The notes under the pieces were generated by a model that ran no database searches, was not told where the DNA came from, and worked only from the letters and a program-made list of their open reading frames with translations. Source: Mermis nigrescens (lineage: Eukaryota > Nematoda > Enoplea > Mermithida > Mermithidae). From it: a stretch of DNA of 64,000 nucleotides. Shown in pieces: positions 24,285 through 36,344 of the stretch. Both the position numbers and the translations under genes were made by a program. Every line of letters begins with the position of its first letter. Position 1 is the stretch's first letter. The stretch covers positions 664,202 to 728,201 of the forward strand of contig JAVLUZ010000145.1 of the NCBI GenBank assembly GCA_036768485.1. The letters run 5' to 3'.

Positions 24285-24475
24285 CTACTGATTGGATTAT
24301 ATGTCTAACTGATCTATTTACATGTTTTAGTAATCCTACATTGGTTTTGCAGCGTGTATCTTCATTCTTTCACAAAAAAATTCAGGTGACACCAGCCATT
24401 TTCCCAGGTGATACCGAGTGGCCGTCAGGTGATACCGGGTTGAACCGAGTTGAACCCATTGTCCAGATGTGCTGC

Positions 24476-24575
24476 AGACCCCAAGATTTCTATTTTTAGT
24501 ATCATGTTTGGCGATTTTTAGCGATGTCACCCTATTGGACCCTCAAAATTTTCTTGATGCCCATGTATGTGTATC
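24476..24575 (+). mobile_element. Family D MITE fragment
   Basis: GATTTCTATTTTTAGTATCAT, TTGGCGATTTTTAGCGAT and ATTTTCTTGATGCCCATGTATG match family D copies at 32390, 35955 and 56416. The left end merges with the segmental duplication. Confidence 0.6.
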
Positions 24576-25821
24576 TCTCCTTTGTTGGAAAATCTCTTGC
24601 TTGTTTGATGTCTAAAAATTTAGCTCTTAAAAGTCGTTATTGTGCTCTGTGATTATAATTTCAGTTGTAGAAGAGAGCCTATGTTGATTGATAGCGTCGT
24701 ATTAAAATAGGTCTTTATAGATACAATACGAAAAGAATGCTAAATGTGAAATAAATGTGAAAAGCATACCGGGGTTTTTAACTGTGTGAATTAAAAATGC
24801 GCCGTCGAAATGCAAGACTTGCGTACTGAAGTAAATTTTCTGCATTTGTGCGGTTATTAACAGTAAATAAAATAAAAACGTAGTTGAGGAATGATATTCG
24901 CTCGGGTAACTTCTACCTCTGAACAGTGCTATTTGCATAATGCGCTCATTCAGGCATATTTTTCAAATTTTAAATTTGTTATCCTAGTCATTTTGTGAAT
25001 TCTCTGTGTAACCAGGTTATAGAATTAGTGTTTAATAAGCATGCCTGAGCAATAGCTAAAAGGCTAGCTCGTCCAACTATGGGTTCTCAAAGTTGGCTGG
25101 TCCCCTAGTTGGGCTGAAAATGGGTTAAAAAGATGATTTTGTTTGATTTTCCACTGGTTTAACTCAGTTTTTCCAAAATTAATTTATTCAAATATATCTT
25201 TTATCACGTCCTACTTTTGTGTCAACCTATTTCATTAACGGGCTAGGATAGGCTTTTGCCCAGCCCAAGTGTGCGATTAAGCCATTTGAGGAAATTCTAT
25301 AAGCTTACATTTGTGTGTTCTTGAAAACAAAATCACTGCTTTTCTTGATTTTTCAGTCTTAAATTACTCATATTTAAGCACTTATAGGAGCTGGTTGATA
25401 GTGGTTATCTCCAATAAGTGGTTGTCTGCAAAATCTGTTGCCTTTAAATTAGCTTAACGAATTTACATTAAGTTTTCACTTATAATGAAAAGTTGTAGTG
25501 ACGCTTTTAATTACATATATAATTGACATGCGATCAATACTTCTGTGTATATGGTATGTATTGCTTTTCTGATGTCAAGTTCTACGTTCTTACATACATG
25601 AATTTAATTTCATCCTAATGCTACTCTTGCAATATATTTTGTATTACGCGAAGCGGATGATCTTGTAATTATAAATTTTAAATAAAAGGGCTAACAGGTA
25701 AAAAGTACGATGTATGACTGTCTCGCTCGACTTCAAAAATGATTTGCACATGCTTAACTTACTTTGATTAAGTTAAGCATGTGCAAATAATTTTCGATGT
25801 AGAAAATTAAAGTTTTTTAAG
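24576..25821. other. Intergenic region before the zinc-finger gene
   Basis: No exon or element ends are recognised. An inverted pair TTTGCACATGCTTAACTTA / TAAGTTAAGCATGTGCAAA around 25742-25790 forms a 17-19 bp stem just upstream of the first coding exon. Promoter or 5' UTR of the zinc-finger gene would be expected here. Confidence 0.45.
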
Positions 25822-28800
25822 AACAACTACCACCTGCTTCCGACGACGCTGTCCTGAAAGCAATGGAAATCGAAGTGACTGTACCGTCGGAGTTGATGCA
25901 GGCGGATTTATGTCAACTGTGTCAGGCTCGGTTTCTCCTCTCCCCAAATGGCCGAATCGCATTATTTGGGCAAAAAGCACGCCCAGCGTGAAAATCAATA
26001 CGTACGCAAAATTTATGAAGAAAAAGGCATCAATGTGACACGATTTTTGACTAAGCCTAAGGCTAAAGTTCCGACCACGGTAAATTTAATTTATCTCCTA
26101 GTCTGTCTGATTGTCTTCAGATTCAGTTCTTAGTACGGTTTTTTATGTTTTTTATATTTGGCAGAAATTTTTTCCGATGTACCAGATATGCACATGAAGG
26201 TGAAGGGTATTACCCTCTGAATGGTCAGCCAGACACGTACTAACCGGCGATTTGGAGCTGACGGAACGTTTTTTTGCATGATTTTTGTGGATAGAATGTA
26301 AAATTATTTCAGCGCGCTTCGCGCCGGATTAACACTCTTATGCATACATGTAACGGCTTGAAATTCGGGGTTTCCGTGCCATTTTTTGGGGAGAGGGGTA
26401 TTGACCTCCAATTTTTGGCCAAAAACGGCCAGAACACGCCTAAAAACGGTTGGAAAATTCGACTTTTCCATAAATCGGGGAGTTGTCAAAAATTTTCTGG
26501 CTGTGGATTGATGGGGAGGACGGCCGGCTTTGGGTGGGGATCCTCCCACCCCCTATTACAGTGTTTTTACTCAGAAAGCGTCCAAAATTCTGTCAAAATA
26601 ATGTACAAAATAAAATTTTATCTTTTCATTGATCAGTTTCTATATTTTTTATTTTTTAGTGTTAGAAACGATATAATGTAGTCAAAATGAACTAATAATA
26701 CTTTTTAAATGCGATATTACCCCGAAACAAGCGTTTTTTACAGGCTATTTTGACCGTTTTCGTCGTTCGATTAGCAAATAAAGTCGTGAACGCTAAATTA
26801 ACTAATTTAAACTTTTGGGATTTCACCCCCTCCCCCCACCCTGCCGACCCTGTCCACGTGCATCTATGCGGTGTGCAAAGACTTTTCGGGCTGTCTTAGT
26901 GCATGTACAAAAGATATTTGAGAGGACAAAAACTGTAAAGAGGTCTAAAATAAAATTCCCAAAAGTTTAACCTGGCAGAAGGTGACAACGATAGTAGAAA
27001 TGCAAAGAAAAAAAATAGTAGAAATGCAAGGGTAAAAATTTTGTTTCAATCTTCGACTCCTTGCGGTATTCAAGCAGAAAACACGACTCTGGTGTGTAGG
27101 CAATATTCAACAATGCAGACACATAGCTGGCCGTCCTATTTGGGGGGACTAACACCAATTTTGGGGGACGAAGCCCAAAAAAGCCAAAAATAGCACAAAC
27201 TAATGTTTAAAAAGTCCGATTTTTCTGAATTTTGGGGGGTCCGAAGCCCCCATTCCCCAAATATTGCTATTTTGTCTATAAAAATACTGTACAATGGTTA
27301 CCTCTTTATTAAGCAAATTCTGTCAGTCATAGCTAGAATGTGCAGGTCGTTTATGTATAGAATGAGGCCTGGGATATCTTTAAGATTATTTTTCACTTAT
27401 CGTAATGAAACAAACCTCACCTTTACGATTTTCCATCCAAAATTGGGCTCGTTTGATTACAAATAGATTACCTCTCCCCATACCTGGACAAAGGCCGGTC
27501 TTCCAGGTGATACCGGCGGCCAAAAATTGTGGTTGGTTGCTGGTTCGAAAAAGGGTTGTTTTGGAATATGTTACCTCATAACTTTTCCGAAACGTTCTGC
27601 ATGTCTGCATGCATCATTTGCGTTTGTTTTATCCGTCTTAATTTACTCGCATTTAGCATCATCAGTCAGTACACTAATTGTTTACAACTATAGTTTTTAG
27701 AGTGTTGTTCACCTCTGGAAATTTTTTTAGGCCGTTTTATCATCCTCAGCTCAATTTCGCAGATTTTTAAAAAACAAGACAACGCAAAAAATTGACCTTA
27801 TTATGGAAAATTTCTACCCTATACTTTACATAAGTCCAATTAAGCAGCCTTTTTACAAATAAACGATGAAATAATTTATTATATCTGTCAAATAGTGCGT
27901 GAAAATTTTGGCCTTTTTATTTTTTAAAACATCAAACATTACATCTGGCACGAGGCGCCAAATAATCTTGACCTTCTATCATCTTAAGCTCAATATGATC
28001 GCTTTTCAGAGATACGAGTATACAAGCAGTACCGAAGCTTATTACCGTTCTCGCCACACAATTTGCAGCCTTAATCATCCTTAAACTTCGCTTAGGTTTG
28101 TAACTGCATCTTTCATGCGAAACGGGAAATAAGAATATTAAATCTAGCAGAAATGTCGATAATTTCCCATTTCAGCTCAATTTTAGGAATTTATCGAAAC
28201 AGACTTATGAATAAATTAGTAACGTCGGCATTATTAATGGAAAATTATGGCATTTTCATCACCTTCGACTTAATTTTGAGGCATGTAGGGTTGATAAGTG
28301 ACAGACAAAATTCTGGTATTTAGATTTTTGTCCTCTGAAATTTTGCGCCAGCTGTAAATTTTTAACCTAGTGCAAAAATATATTCGACTAAACGTCTGTC
28401 GACAAGCTCCATATAATGGCGAATGAAAATATTCGAAAAAATCTAAAATTTTTGATTCGAGAAATGTTTTAGCATTTTTACTCTTTTAAACTCAATTTTG
28501 CAGCCTTTGAAGACAAACAGTGCAAAAACGGGCGTATTTTAAAACTGGCGAAAAATTCTTGACTTTCTGATCTCCTCAAGCTGAATTTTGAAGCTTTCCT
28601 AATAGAGAGAGCGCTTAAATTATATCTGGCGCGAAGCGCCAAAACATTTCCACATTTTTATCTTTTTTTAACTCAAATTTGCAGGTTTCTGGATATAAAC
28701 AATCCAGTAATTATGCCTGGCGCGAATCGCCGAAAATTTTTGAGAGTTCTATCCTTTTACCTAAATTTTGCAACTTTCTAAACAGCAATACAGTAATTAT

Positions 28801-31800
28801 AGTTTGCGCGAAGCGCCGTAAATTTCCGATGTTTTTATCCTTATGAGTTCAATTTTGCAGCTTTCTGAATGTATGCAATAGAAATTATATCCGGCGCGAA
28901 GCGCTGGAAATTTTCGATGTATTTATTCTTTTATGCTCACTTTTGCAGGTTTACAAATATAAGCTAAGCAGCATTTATATCTGGCGCAAAGTGGGCGTTT
29001 TTATGAAGCTCAATTTGACACATTTCTAAAGATAAGAAATGTAGAAATTATTTTAAATCAATGTTTGACTTCAGTCTTGAATGCCAGCCGCAGTAGCAGC
29101 GGATATTACGCCCTGATACCTGCACCGATTGCATGCCTCTGTCCAGTGTTTTTATACAAGGTCCCTTTGTTCAAATGCAAAGACGGTCTCCGAAGTCTTT
29201 CAATTTATAGGTTTCCAAAGATAAAAAATACAGAATAGTTGATGAAATATTTTCATATTTTTACCATTTTCAAGTAGATTTTGCGGACTTTTTTTATTGA
29301 CAAATAATTTAGGACCTTCACGTGCGGACTGGCGTTTTTTCAGTGTTTTACGTTGTCTACTTTTGTTTGAAATCGATTTTAGCACAACATTTCTTCGAAA
29401 ATGTTTAAAGTTTTCGACAATTTTGTGCGAAAAAAATCATTAAATTTCGTTGACTTCAGTGAAAATCCAGCGCGAAGTACCGGAAAATTTGTGGATTTCT
29501 GGCGGAAGGACGTTTAGAAGCTTGAATTACTGCTCGATTTCCCGTATTTGTAGCGTTTGATGCGTAGCGTCGAAAATTTTAAAAAGTTGTACAAGAAATG
29601 AAAATAGAATAAAAGTATGCTGAAATAGCTATCTGGCGCGAAGCGCTGAAAAAATTTTCGACATTCATATACTTTTGCGCTCGATTTTGCACCTTTTTGT
29701 ATGATAAAAATGCAGAAAATCTTATTTGCCGAAAAATTTCATCTATCGAAAACTGAAATAAGCAAAAGGTGAGTTTTTAAATAAATGGCGCCAAGCGCTG
29801 TAAATTTTAGTATTTTTACGCTGTGAAACGTCAAAAACATGTGTAGCTTTTTAGTTGAAAAGTCGGGAAAAAATTTTAGGAATTAATGGTTGAGTGGTTG
29901 GTTCGTCAGTTGGCTGGTCGGTTGATTAAATGATTGATCGGTTGCTTGGTTGGTTGATTGATTGACTGGTTAAATGGTTGACTAATTGATCGATTGACTG
30001 GTTGGTTTGTTGGCTAAGTGGCTGGTTGATTGGTCGGTTAGATGCTTGATTGATCTGATGATTCGTCATTTGGTTGGTTGGTCATTAAATGGGTTGGCTT
30101 GTCAGTTTATCAGCACACTGGTTGGTTAGTTCGTTCATTGGCTGAGTGATTGATTTGTGAGTTGGTTGATCGGTCGGTTATGCATTGATTGGCTAATTGG
30201 TTGGTTGGCCAGATAGTTGTTTGAGCAGTTTGGTTGGGTGGTAGGTTGGCCGTTTAATTGTTTAATTGGCTAGTTGGTTGGTTGATTGGCCTATTATTTT
30301 GTTGTTTATGGCCATATGATTGGTTGGTTGTTTAGTTGGTTGGTTGGTTGGTTGATTGGTTGGTTGGTTAGTGGGTTGGTTGGTTAGTTAGCTGGTTGGT
30401 TGGTTGGTTGGTTTGTTGGTGGGTGGGTTGGTTGGTTGGCTGGTTGGTTAATTGGTTGGTTGTTGATTGTTTGGTGGTTGTTTGGTTGGTTAATTAATTG
30501 GTTAGTTGGTTGGCTGTTTAGTTTGCTATTGGTTGACCGGTTGGTTGGTTGCTTGGCTGATTAATTAGTTAGCTAGTTAGTTGGTTGGTTGGTTGGTTGG
30601 TTGGTTGGTTGGTTGGTTGGTTGGCTGGTTAGTTGGTTGGTTGGTTGGCTGGTTGGTTGGTTAGTTGGTTGGTTGGTTGGTTGGTAAGTTGGTTGATTGG
30701 TTGGTTAGTTAGTTACTTAGTTGGTTTGTTGGTTAGTTGGTTGGTTAGTTGACTGGTTGGTTTGTTGGTTGGCTGGTTGGTTGGTTGGTTGGTTGGTTGG
30801 TTGGTTGGTTAGTTGATTGTTTGGTTGGTTGGTTGATAAGTTGGTTGATTGGTTAGCTGGTTGGTTGGTTAGTTTTTTAGTCAAGTGCTTGGTTGATTGG
30901 TTGGCTGGTTGGCTGGCTGGTTGGTTGGTTGGTTGGTTGGTTAGTTGGTTGGTTAGTTGGCTGGTTGGTTGGTCGGTTGGTTGGCTGGTTGGTTGACTGG
31001 CTGGTTGGTTGACTGGCTGGTTGGTTGGTTAATTAGTTGGTTGGTTGATTGTTTGGTTGTTTGGTTGGTTGGTTGGTTAGTAAGTTGGTTGATCGGTTGG
31101 TTAGTTAGTTAGTTAGTTATAGTTAGTTGGTTGGTTGGTTAATTGGCTGATTGCTTGGTTGATGGTTGGTTGGTTGGCTGGTTAGTCGGTTGGTTGGTTG
31201 GCTGGTTGGTTGGTTAGTTGGTTGGTTGGTTGGTTGGTTGGAAAGTTGGTTGATTGGTTGGTTAGTTAGTTACTTAGTTGGCTTGTTGGTAAGTTGGTTG
31301 GTTGGTTGGTTAGTTGACTGGTTGGTTTGTTGGTTGGCTGGTTGGTTGTTTGGTTGGTTAGTTGATTGTTTGGTTGGTTGATAAGTTGGTTTATTGGTTG
31401 GCTGGTTGGTTAGTTAGTTTTTTAGTTAAGTGGTGGGTTGATTGGTTGGCTGGTTGGTTGGTTGGTTGGTTGGTTGGTTGGTTGGTTGGCTGGTTATTTG
31501 GTTGGTTGGTTGGTTGGTTGGCTGGCTGGTTGGTTGGTTGGTTTGTTGGTTAATTAGTTGGTTGGTTGATTGTTTGGTTGTTTGGTTGGTTGGTAAGTTG
31601 GTTGATCGGTTGGTTAGTTATTAGTTAGTTAGTTATAGTTAGTTTGTTGGTTGGTTGGTTGATTGGTTGGTTGGTAGGTTGGTTATTTGGTTGGTTAGTT
31701 GGTTGTTTGGTTGGTTGGTTGATAAGTTGGTTGATTGGTTGGCTGGTTGGTTAGTTAGTTATTTATTTGGTTGCTTGGTTGGCTGACTGGTTGGTTGGTT

Positions 31801-34800
31801 TGTTGTTTAGTGGGAATACTGATTGGGCTATATGTCTAAATGATCTATTTACATGTTTTAGTAATCCTACATTGGTTTTGCAGCGTGTATCTTCATTTTT
31901 TCACAAAAAATTCAGGTGACACCCGCCATATTCCCAGGTGATACCGAGTGGCCATCAGGTGATACCGGGTTGAACCGAGTTGAACCCATTGTCCAGGTGT
32001 GCCTCTCCCCTTGCTTTTATTTTGACGGTTTCTATTGTCGCCAAATTTTTGCCTTTCGGCTTTGTACGTATACATAATTTTTGATAAACTGACTATTTTA
32101 TTGCTAATCGTAGTAATTTTTTTGTATTTAAAAAGTTCACCTTGGGTTATCGATCTCTGATGTTTCAAATTAAAGTTTCTCGACCTTAAAAGGCAAATTA
32201 AATCCTGTTGTAGTCAACGGTATTAATATGTACGTGTATTAATCATTTCTTGACAAGTTGTGTAAATCAAATAATTATACTGCAATTTGTTTATCACGTG
32301 CCAAGAACTTTTTTCTGAATTTTACCTCGAACTTTGGACGTGTTAGACAAACTTTGTTTACGTCTAGTAGTGGGCGAGACACGTTAGATTCGGGGATTGT
32401 CCCAGCTGATTGCCGTAGACCCCCAGAATTCTATTTTTAGTTACATTTTCGGCGATTTTCGGCGATTTCATCCAACCAGACCCCCAGAATTTTCTGGCTG
32501 TTCATGTATGATATTGAGTAGTTTTAATTAAAAACTCAGATAACTGAAATATTTTTCTCGATATTTAAATGTAATGTGAGCTGGTGTAGTTTTAAAAGCC
32601 TAATGCCACATTTCTGCTTACTCGTACTTTTCAAATAATCGTATGATTCTGTAGGCTTCTTGTGTAAAGCATTGCTTATTCCTTAGAAGTAGGACGTCAG
32701 TCGTCAAATGTACTTTGTTTAATCGACATTACATACTTTATTTTCAATCAATGTAGCGTTTTTTAAATTAATTTGTATTGTACAGCATTCTATGTATGTT
32801 CCCTGTGTACAAAGTACGATTACCTAATTTGTTATTGTTTTTGGCAGGATAAGAAAGCTGCTCCTATCAGGAAGAAGTGAGTCACTCGAAAAAATGTATA
32901 TATTTCAATAATAAAATGAAGATGAGGTTTTAAATAATATTGCTCTTCTACCTCAGGATGGTATGTAAACTGGCGATTGTGCTCGTATATTTTCTCCATA
33001 TCTATCTCAATGATACTGAATTTTTAATTGAAATTTTGATCGAAATACTTCATTTATATAATCTTTACTTTTCGCTGTTCGAATGTCCAATGTATTTCAC
33101 ACATTTATCAAGCTTTAGCACGAATAAAATTTTGCACCTCTTATTCGATTGCGTTAAAATCATTACTGGCACAATGCCATCGAATCGAATTCTCCGGTTT
33201 TCCTCTGTAAAGTGTATCGATTCGCAAAATTTTTGATAATTTGCATATAGCGCTGTTATGTATGTGTAAATCGACATGTATAATGCTTACGATATTTATC
33301 CTTATCGTACGTAAATAAATGAGTTAGAGAGGTTTTTGCCCCATTCCACGCAAAAAGTGTTTTACCATAAAGTAAAAAATTTTCATCTAGAATATTCGAT
33401 ATTTCAAGAAATAATTTTTTCGACGCCTTGCGCTATGCAGCCATAGATGGGCTTATGGGATCGTGCCCATAGGTAGGCGGCACCAAAGCTCTGGGGGTGC
33501 AAGGTTTTTTCAAAGGTCAAAAAATGGCTGTAAAAATGGTGGTATAGCGAAAACACACCGTTTTTCAACGTTTCTCATCGAGCACTGTCCATTGGCATCA
33601 AAAAGTTGCGAAAAAAACAAAAAAATTTTAAAACTTGAATATGGTCGTACCCAATGATAGACCGGGCTAAAAAAACTAGGCCCGGGCCCGGACTTACATG
33701 CTTAGGGATATACGTGTATAGACAAGGATATACGTGTATAGATAAGGTTTGGCGTTTATGTTTACGTACAGCCTATATATGTGCATAATTAGTATAAACA
33801 TCAAATAATAATATGTGTACTAAGTTTACACAGATATAGTGAGACAAAAATACATAACGAAATTTAACGATTTTTTAGCGCAAAATTGTCAAAAATTTCA
33901 AAATTTTTTGGAAAATTGTTGCGTCAAAAGTGATTTTAAATAAAAGTAGACAACGTGAAACGCCGAAAAACGCTATTTCGCACGTGAAGAGAAAATTTTT
34001 GGATATATATTTTCTGGCTGTGTTAGGAAAAGTTGGGGTACGCTCCCCCTTTAGGTAAATCTTATATCCGCAACTGAACAATTGACATTTTTTGCTTTTT
34101 TCGCCCAAATATATCTGCACAACGCAATATGTTTACGGCGTTTTTAGGGTTATTATTTATCCGTTATAAATTTCTGGCGTGCTTTTTCTTAGAATTTAAT
34201 CCAAAGATTTCTTGTCTTATTTAGCGAAATTGGTGAATTTCAACGTTCAAAATTTGGCATCAATTCTAAATTTTGCTGCTCCTTTTAGGCTATTGACTTC
34301 ACTGTTATTTTCCACCGTTATTAATATACGTGCACTGGCTGTCTTTATGGACGTAAGCCACCCGTAAAATTGTTTTTGCATGTGACCTATGAGTTACTTT
34401 AACTTTTATCAAGTTATTTCTATTAGCCATTGATTTATGCCTATAAGCGTAAATTCACTTTGAGGACTATACCATATTGTGCTTATATCATTATTTTTTT
34501 ATTTTTTTGAAGATTAGCATTTAATTTTATTTTTCCTGAATTCCTTACAGGTTCAATTTCACGTGCGGTTTGTGTCACATGGGTTTTGAGAATCAGAATC
34601 AAGTCGATTTGCACGTCATGGGAGCATTGCATAGAAAGAGGCTTTTCGATCGCCAGACAGCAATGCTAAGCGCCTGTAATTTCATTTCATGTATCTCTGG
34701 TCTTATGATGTAACTCACGATATGTTTATTCTTTAGAATCTTATATTATTTTATTATTTTATATATTTATCTAATGTATTACTAGACTGATTACATTATC

Positions 34801-36344
34801 TATTTTTTATGTATGTATGTAATAAAGTATAATTGTTATTGGGGTGAGGGGTGTTGCCCCTACTCAGGGTCCAAGACTTGTGTCACTGTCAGATGATTTC
34901 GAACTATCAAACATCAGCGTAATTTTTGGGAACGAAAGTGGCAAAGGTGTCAAAAAATTTTCACGCCGAGAATGAAGCTGAAGTGATCTGATAGTCAAAA
35001 TTTTCGATGAATTATTACATTTTTTACTCAAAAAAGCAACGAAACGAGTCAGAATGAGTACGAAACGAGTTCAACAATTTTTCAGCTAGGTCAAACTTGA
35101 ATATAATGTTTAGAAGTAATTTGTATGGCCACCTATACGCGATATTTTTGAATATGATTGAAATTATGATTATTTTTAAACAGCAATAAGTCAGTCTGTC
35201 CCGAAATTCTACTTTCCTTTTTGTTAATGCTATACAATTGAATTTTTCGTGCATATTGGGAAAATGATATTAGTAGACAAATTACAGGTTTTTATATATT
35301 TTCTTCGGGTTAAAAAACATTTCATTAATTAAGTCATAAAAATTTTGTTAAATACAACTTATAAATTTTTATGCACGTTTGACGAGGATCAACCTGTTTC
35401 AAATACGCTTGTTTTTAATTCGAGAATTTTCAGCTACTTTAAATCAACAGCTTTACGGTGTTACAAATATTTATTACGTTTATTTCATTATATACTTTCT
35501 AAATGTAAAATGTTATTTAATACGTACAATCTATAAGCTCAGAATGTTAGGTATAGCAGGTTTTTTTCAGCGGTGTGGACGATGTCAATTTTTGGTTTCA
35601 GATACCAAAAAATAAGGGATGCAAAAACACATGAAAAGCATAAAAGCACAAAAACATTAAACCGGAACAAATAAAAAGACAAATATACATCAAATGCACA
35701 AACACGCGTGAAAACATAGAAATACAAAAAACTATTCGCTGGGGAATCTGAGACTCTTCAGAAATCAAAAAAAAACATGCTACAGGCACCCACAATGCAA
35801 TTTTTTTGAGGTATTCTTTTTTTGATGTCAATATATAGAACTCGATGAGAAACGTAGGAAAACTTTTTTTGGTCCATAAGACGCATTTTTGACAGTCAAA
35901 AGTCAAAAAATTTTTCGGACTTTTTGCCAGAATTTCGACCCTGTTCAGGTGCCTCATAAACGTGGGCGTGGGGTCTAGGGGGAATGGGCTAAGACCCACG
36001 CAGAATTGGAAACTCTCCAGATTACTGTAGACTCCAGAATTCTATTTTTAGTAACATTTTTGGCGATTTCTGGTGATTTCGCCTAATCAAATCCCCCTTC
36101 ATATTTTCTTGCCTCCCGTGTATGTTGTCTCATACAGGATTCCGTTGTCTACAATAAAACTGACCCTATGAACAGTTTCTCCGCACATATTACAGCTTTC
36201 GGCCCTGCAGCACCGTCACTGCAGGAAATTGGTCAATTTTATTGCAGTCTCTGCGACAAAGCGTTGAACAGCGAGCAGCAATTCGAAATGCACATGCAAA
36301 GTAAAAAGCACAAGTCGAAGGAAGAAAACCAAGCTTACTATTGA
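25822..36344 (+). CDS. Matrin/U1-type C2H2 zinc-finger protein (ZMAT/ZNF346-like), possible frameshift
   Basis: Exons are 25822-26079 (or from ATG 25863), 32848-32876, 34551-about 34675, and 36138-36344 ending in TGA. Three U1-type fingers (C-x2-C-x12-H-x5-H) are visible: CQLC...[15 protein letters not shown]...HVMGALH and CSLCDKAL...HMQSKKH. Proteins of this class bind double-stranded RNA and are nuclear or nucleolar. The first finger is split by one extra T at 25932-25934: the Cys pair and the His pair lie in different frames. Exons 1-3 join in phase, but exon 3 to exon 4 does not with a GT donor; exon 3 otherwise runs to TAA at 34709-34711. An exon is missed, a non-canonical donor is used, or the gene is decaying. 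The exact orthologue is undetermined. Confidence 0.78.
26183..26868 (+). mobile_element. Family E MITE with nested family C MITE
   Basis: The ends are CAGATATGCACATG and GTGCATCTATG. The flanks CGATGTAC and CGGTGTGC match at 6 of 8. It interrupts a family F copy whose two halves (TTTTTTCCGATGTAC and GTGTGCAAAGACTTTTCGGG) abut it. A family C element sits inside. Confidence 0.75.
26343..26565 (+). mobile_element. Family C MITE (nested in family E)
   Basis: It starts CATACATGTAACGGC and contains GACCTCCAATTTTTGGCC and AAAAACGGCC as in family C. The right end (CCCTATTACAGTG) has diverged. Confidence 0.7.
27117..27270 (+). mobile_element. Family N MITE, truncated
   Basis: CAGACACATAGCTGGCCGTCC, then AAAGCCAAAAATAGCAC and TTTTTCTGAATTTTGGGG, match the complete family N element at 57594-57731. 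Confidence 0.55.
27950..29040 (+). repeat. Hairpin-bearing tandem satellite, copy 2
   Basis: Units at about 28627, 28717, 28803, 28891 and 28982 repeat the 86-90 bp spacing of copy 1, with the GGCGCGAAGCGCC stem-loop in most units. Confidence 0.8.
29886..31812 (+). repeat. GGTT tandem array, 1.9 kb
   Basis: Second GGTT array, same strand as copy 1 but about 0.5 kb shorter. The first roughly 450 bases align closely with copy 1; beyond that the repeat order differs, as expected from slippage or unequal exchange. Confidence 0.96.
32385..32511 (+). mobile_element. Family D MITE fragment
   Basis: GACCCCCAGAATTCTATTTT, GGCGATTTTCGGCGATTTC and ATTTTCTGGCTGTTCATGTATG identify family D. About 385 bp of non-matching DNA separate it from copy 2 of the duplication, whereas in copy 1 the two are contiguous. 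Confidence 0.6.
32512..33467. other. Zinc-finger gene intron sequence
   Basis: Apart from the small exon 32848-32876, this is AT-rich intron. The ORF at 32940-33236 has no recognisable domain and AT-driven composition; I do not support it as a gene. Confidence 0.4.
33468..33643 (-). mobile_element. Family B MITE, internally deleted
   Basis: It begins CATAGGTAGGCGGCACC and ends GAATATG. The flanks ATCGTGCC and GTCGTACC match at 6 of 8. The G-rich end of the family B interior is missing. Confidence 0.7.
33644..34550. other. Intron with minor repeats
   Basis: Contains AGGCCCGGGCCCGG near 33680, two tandem GGATATACGTGTATAGA units at 33705-33750, and a repeat fragment at 33860-34080 (AAACGCCGAAAAACGCTATTT) related to sequence inside the element at 13602. 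Nothing else was recognised. Confidence 0.4.
35955..36124 (+). mobile_element. Family D-like MITE abutting a splice acceptor
   Basis: It starts CATAAACGTGGGCGTGG and ends GCCTCCCGTGTATG, with the family D core (GAATTCTATTTTTAGTAACA). It stops 13 bases before the last exon of the zinc-finger gene, so the acceptor's upstream region is transposon-derived. The TSD is not clear. Confidence 0.6.

Larger units (their letters stand above)
19212..24475. repeat. Segmental duplication, copy 1
   Basis: This block (hairpin satellite, about 1 kb of AT-rich repeat DNA, GGTT array, then GGTGATACCGAGTGGCC) recurs in the same order and orientation at 27557-32002 with only scattered differences. It differs from copy 2 by a 394-bp MITE at 20010 and by a longer GGTT array. 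It lies downstream of the DCLK kinase exons. Confidence 0.93.
27557..32002. repeat. Segmental duplication, copy 2
   Basis: Direct copy of 19212-24475, in the first intron of the zinc-finger gene. Homology starts at TTTTGGAATATGTTACCTC and ends at GAACCCATTGTCCAG. It lacks the family A element of copy 1. Confidence 0.93.
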
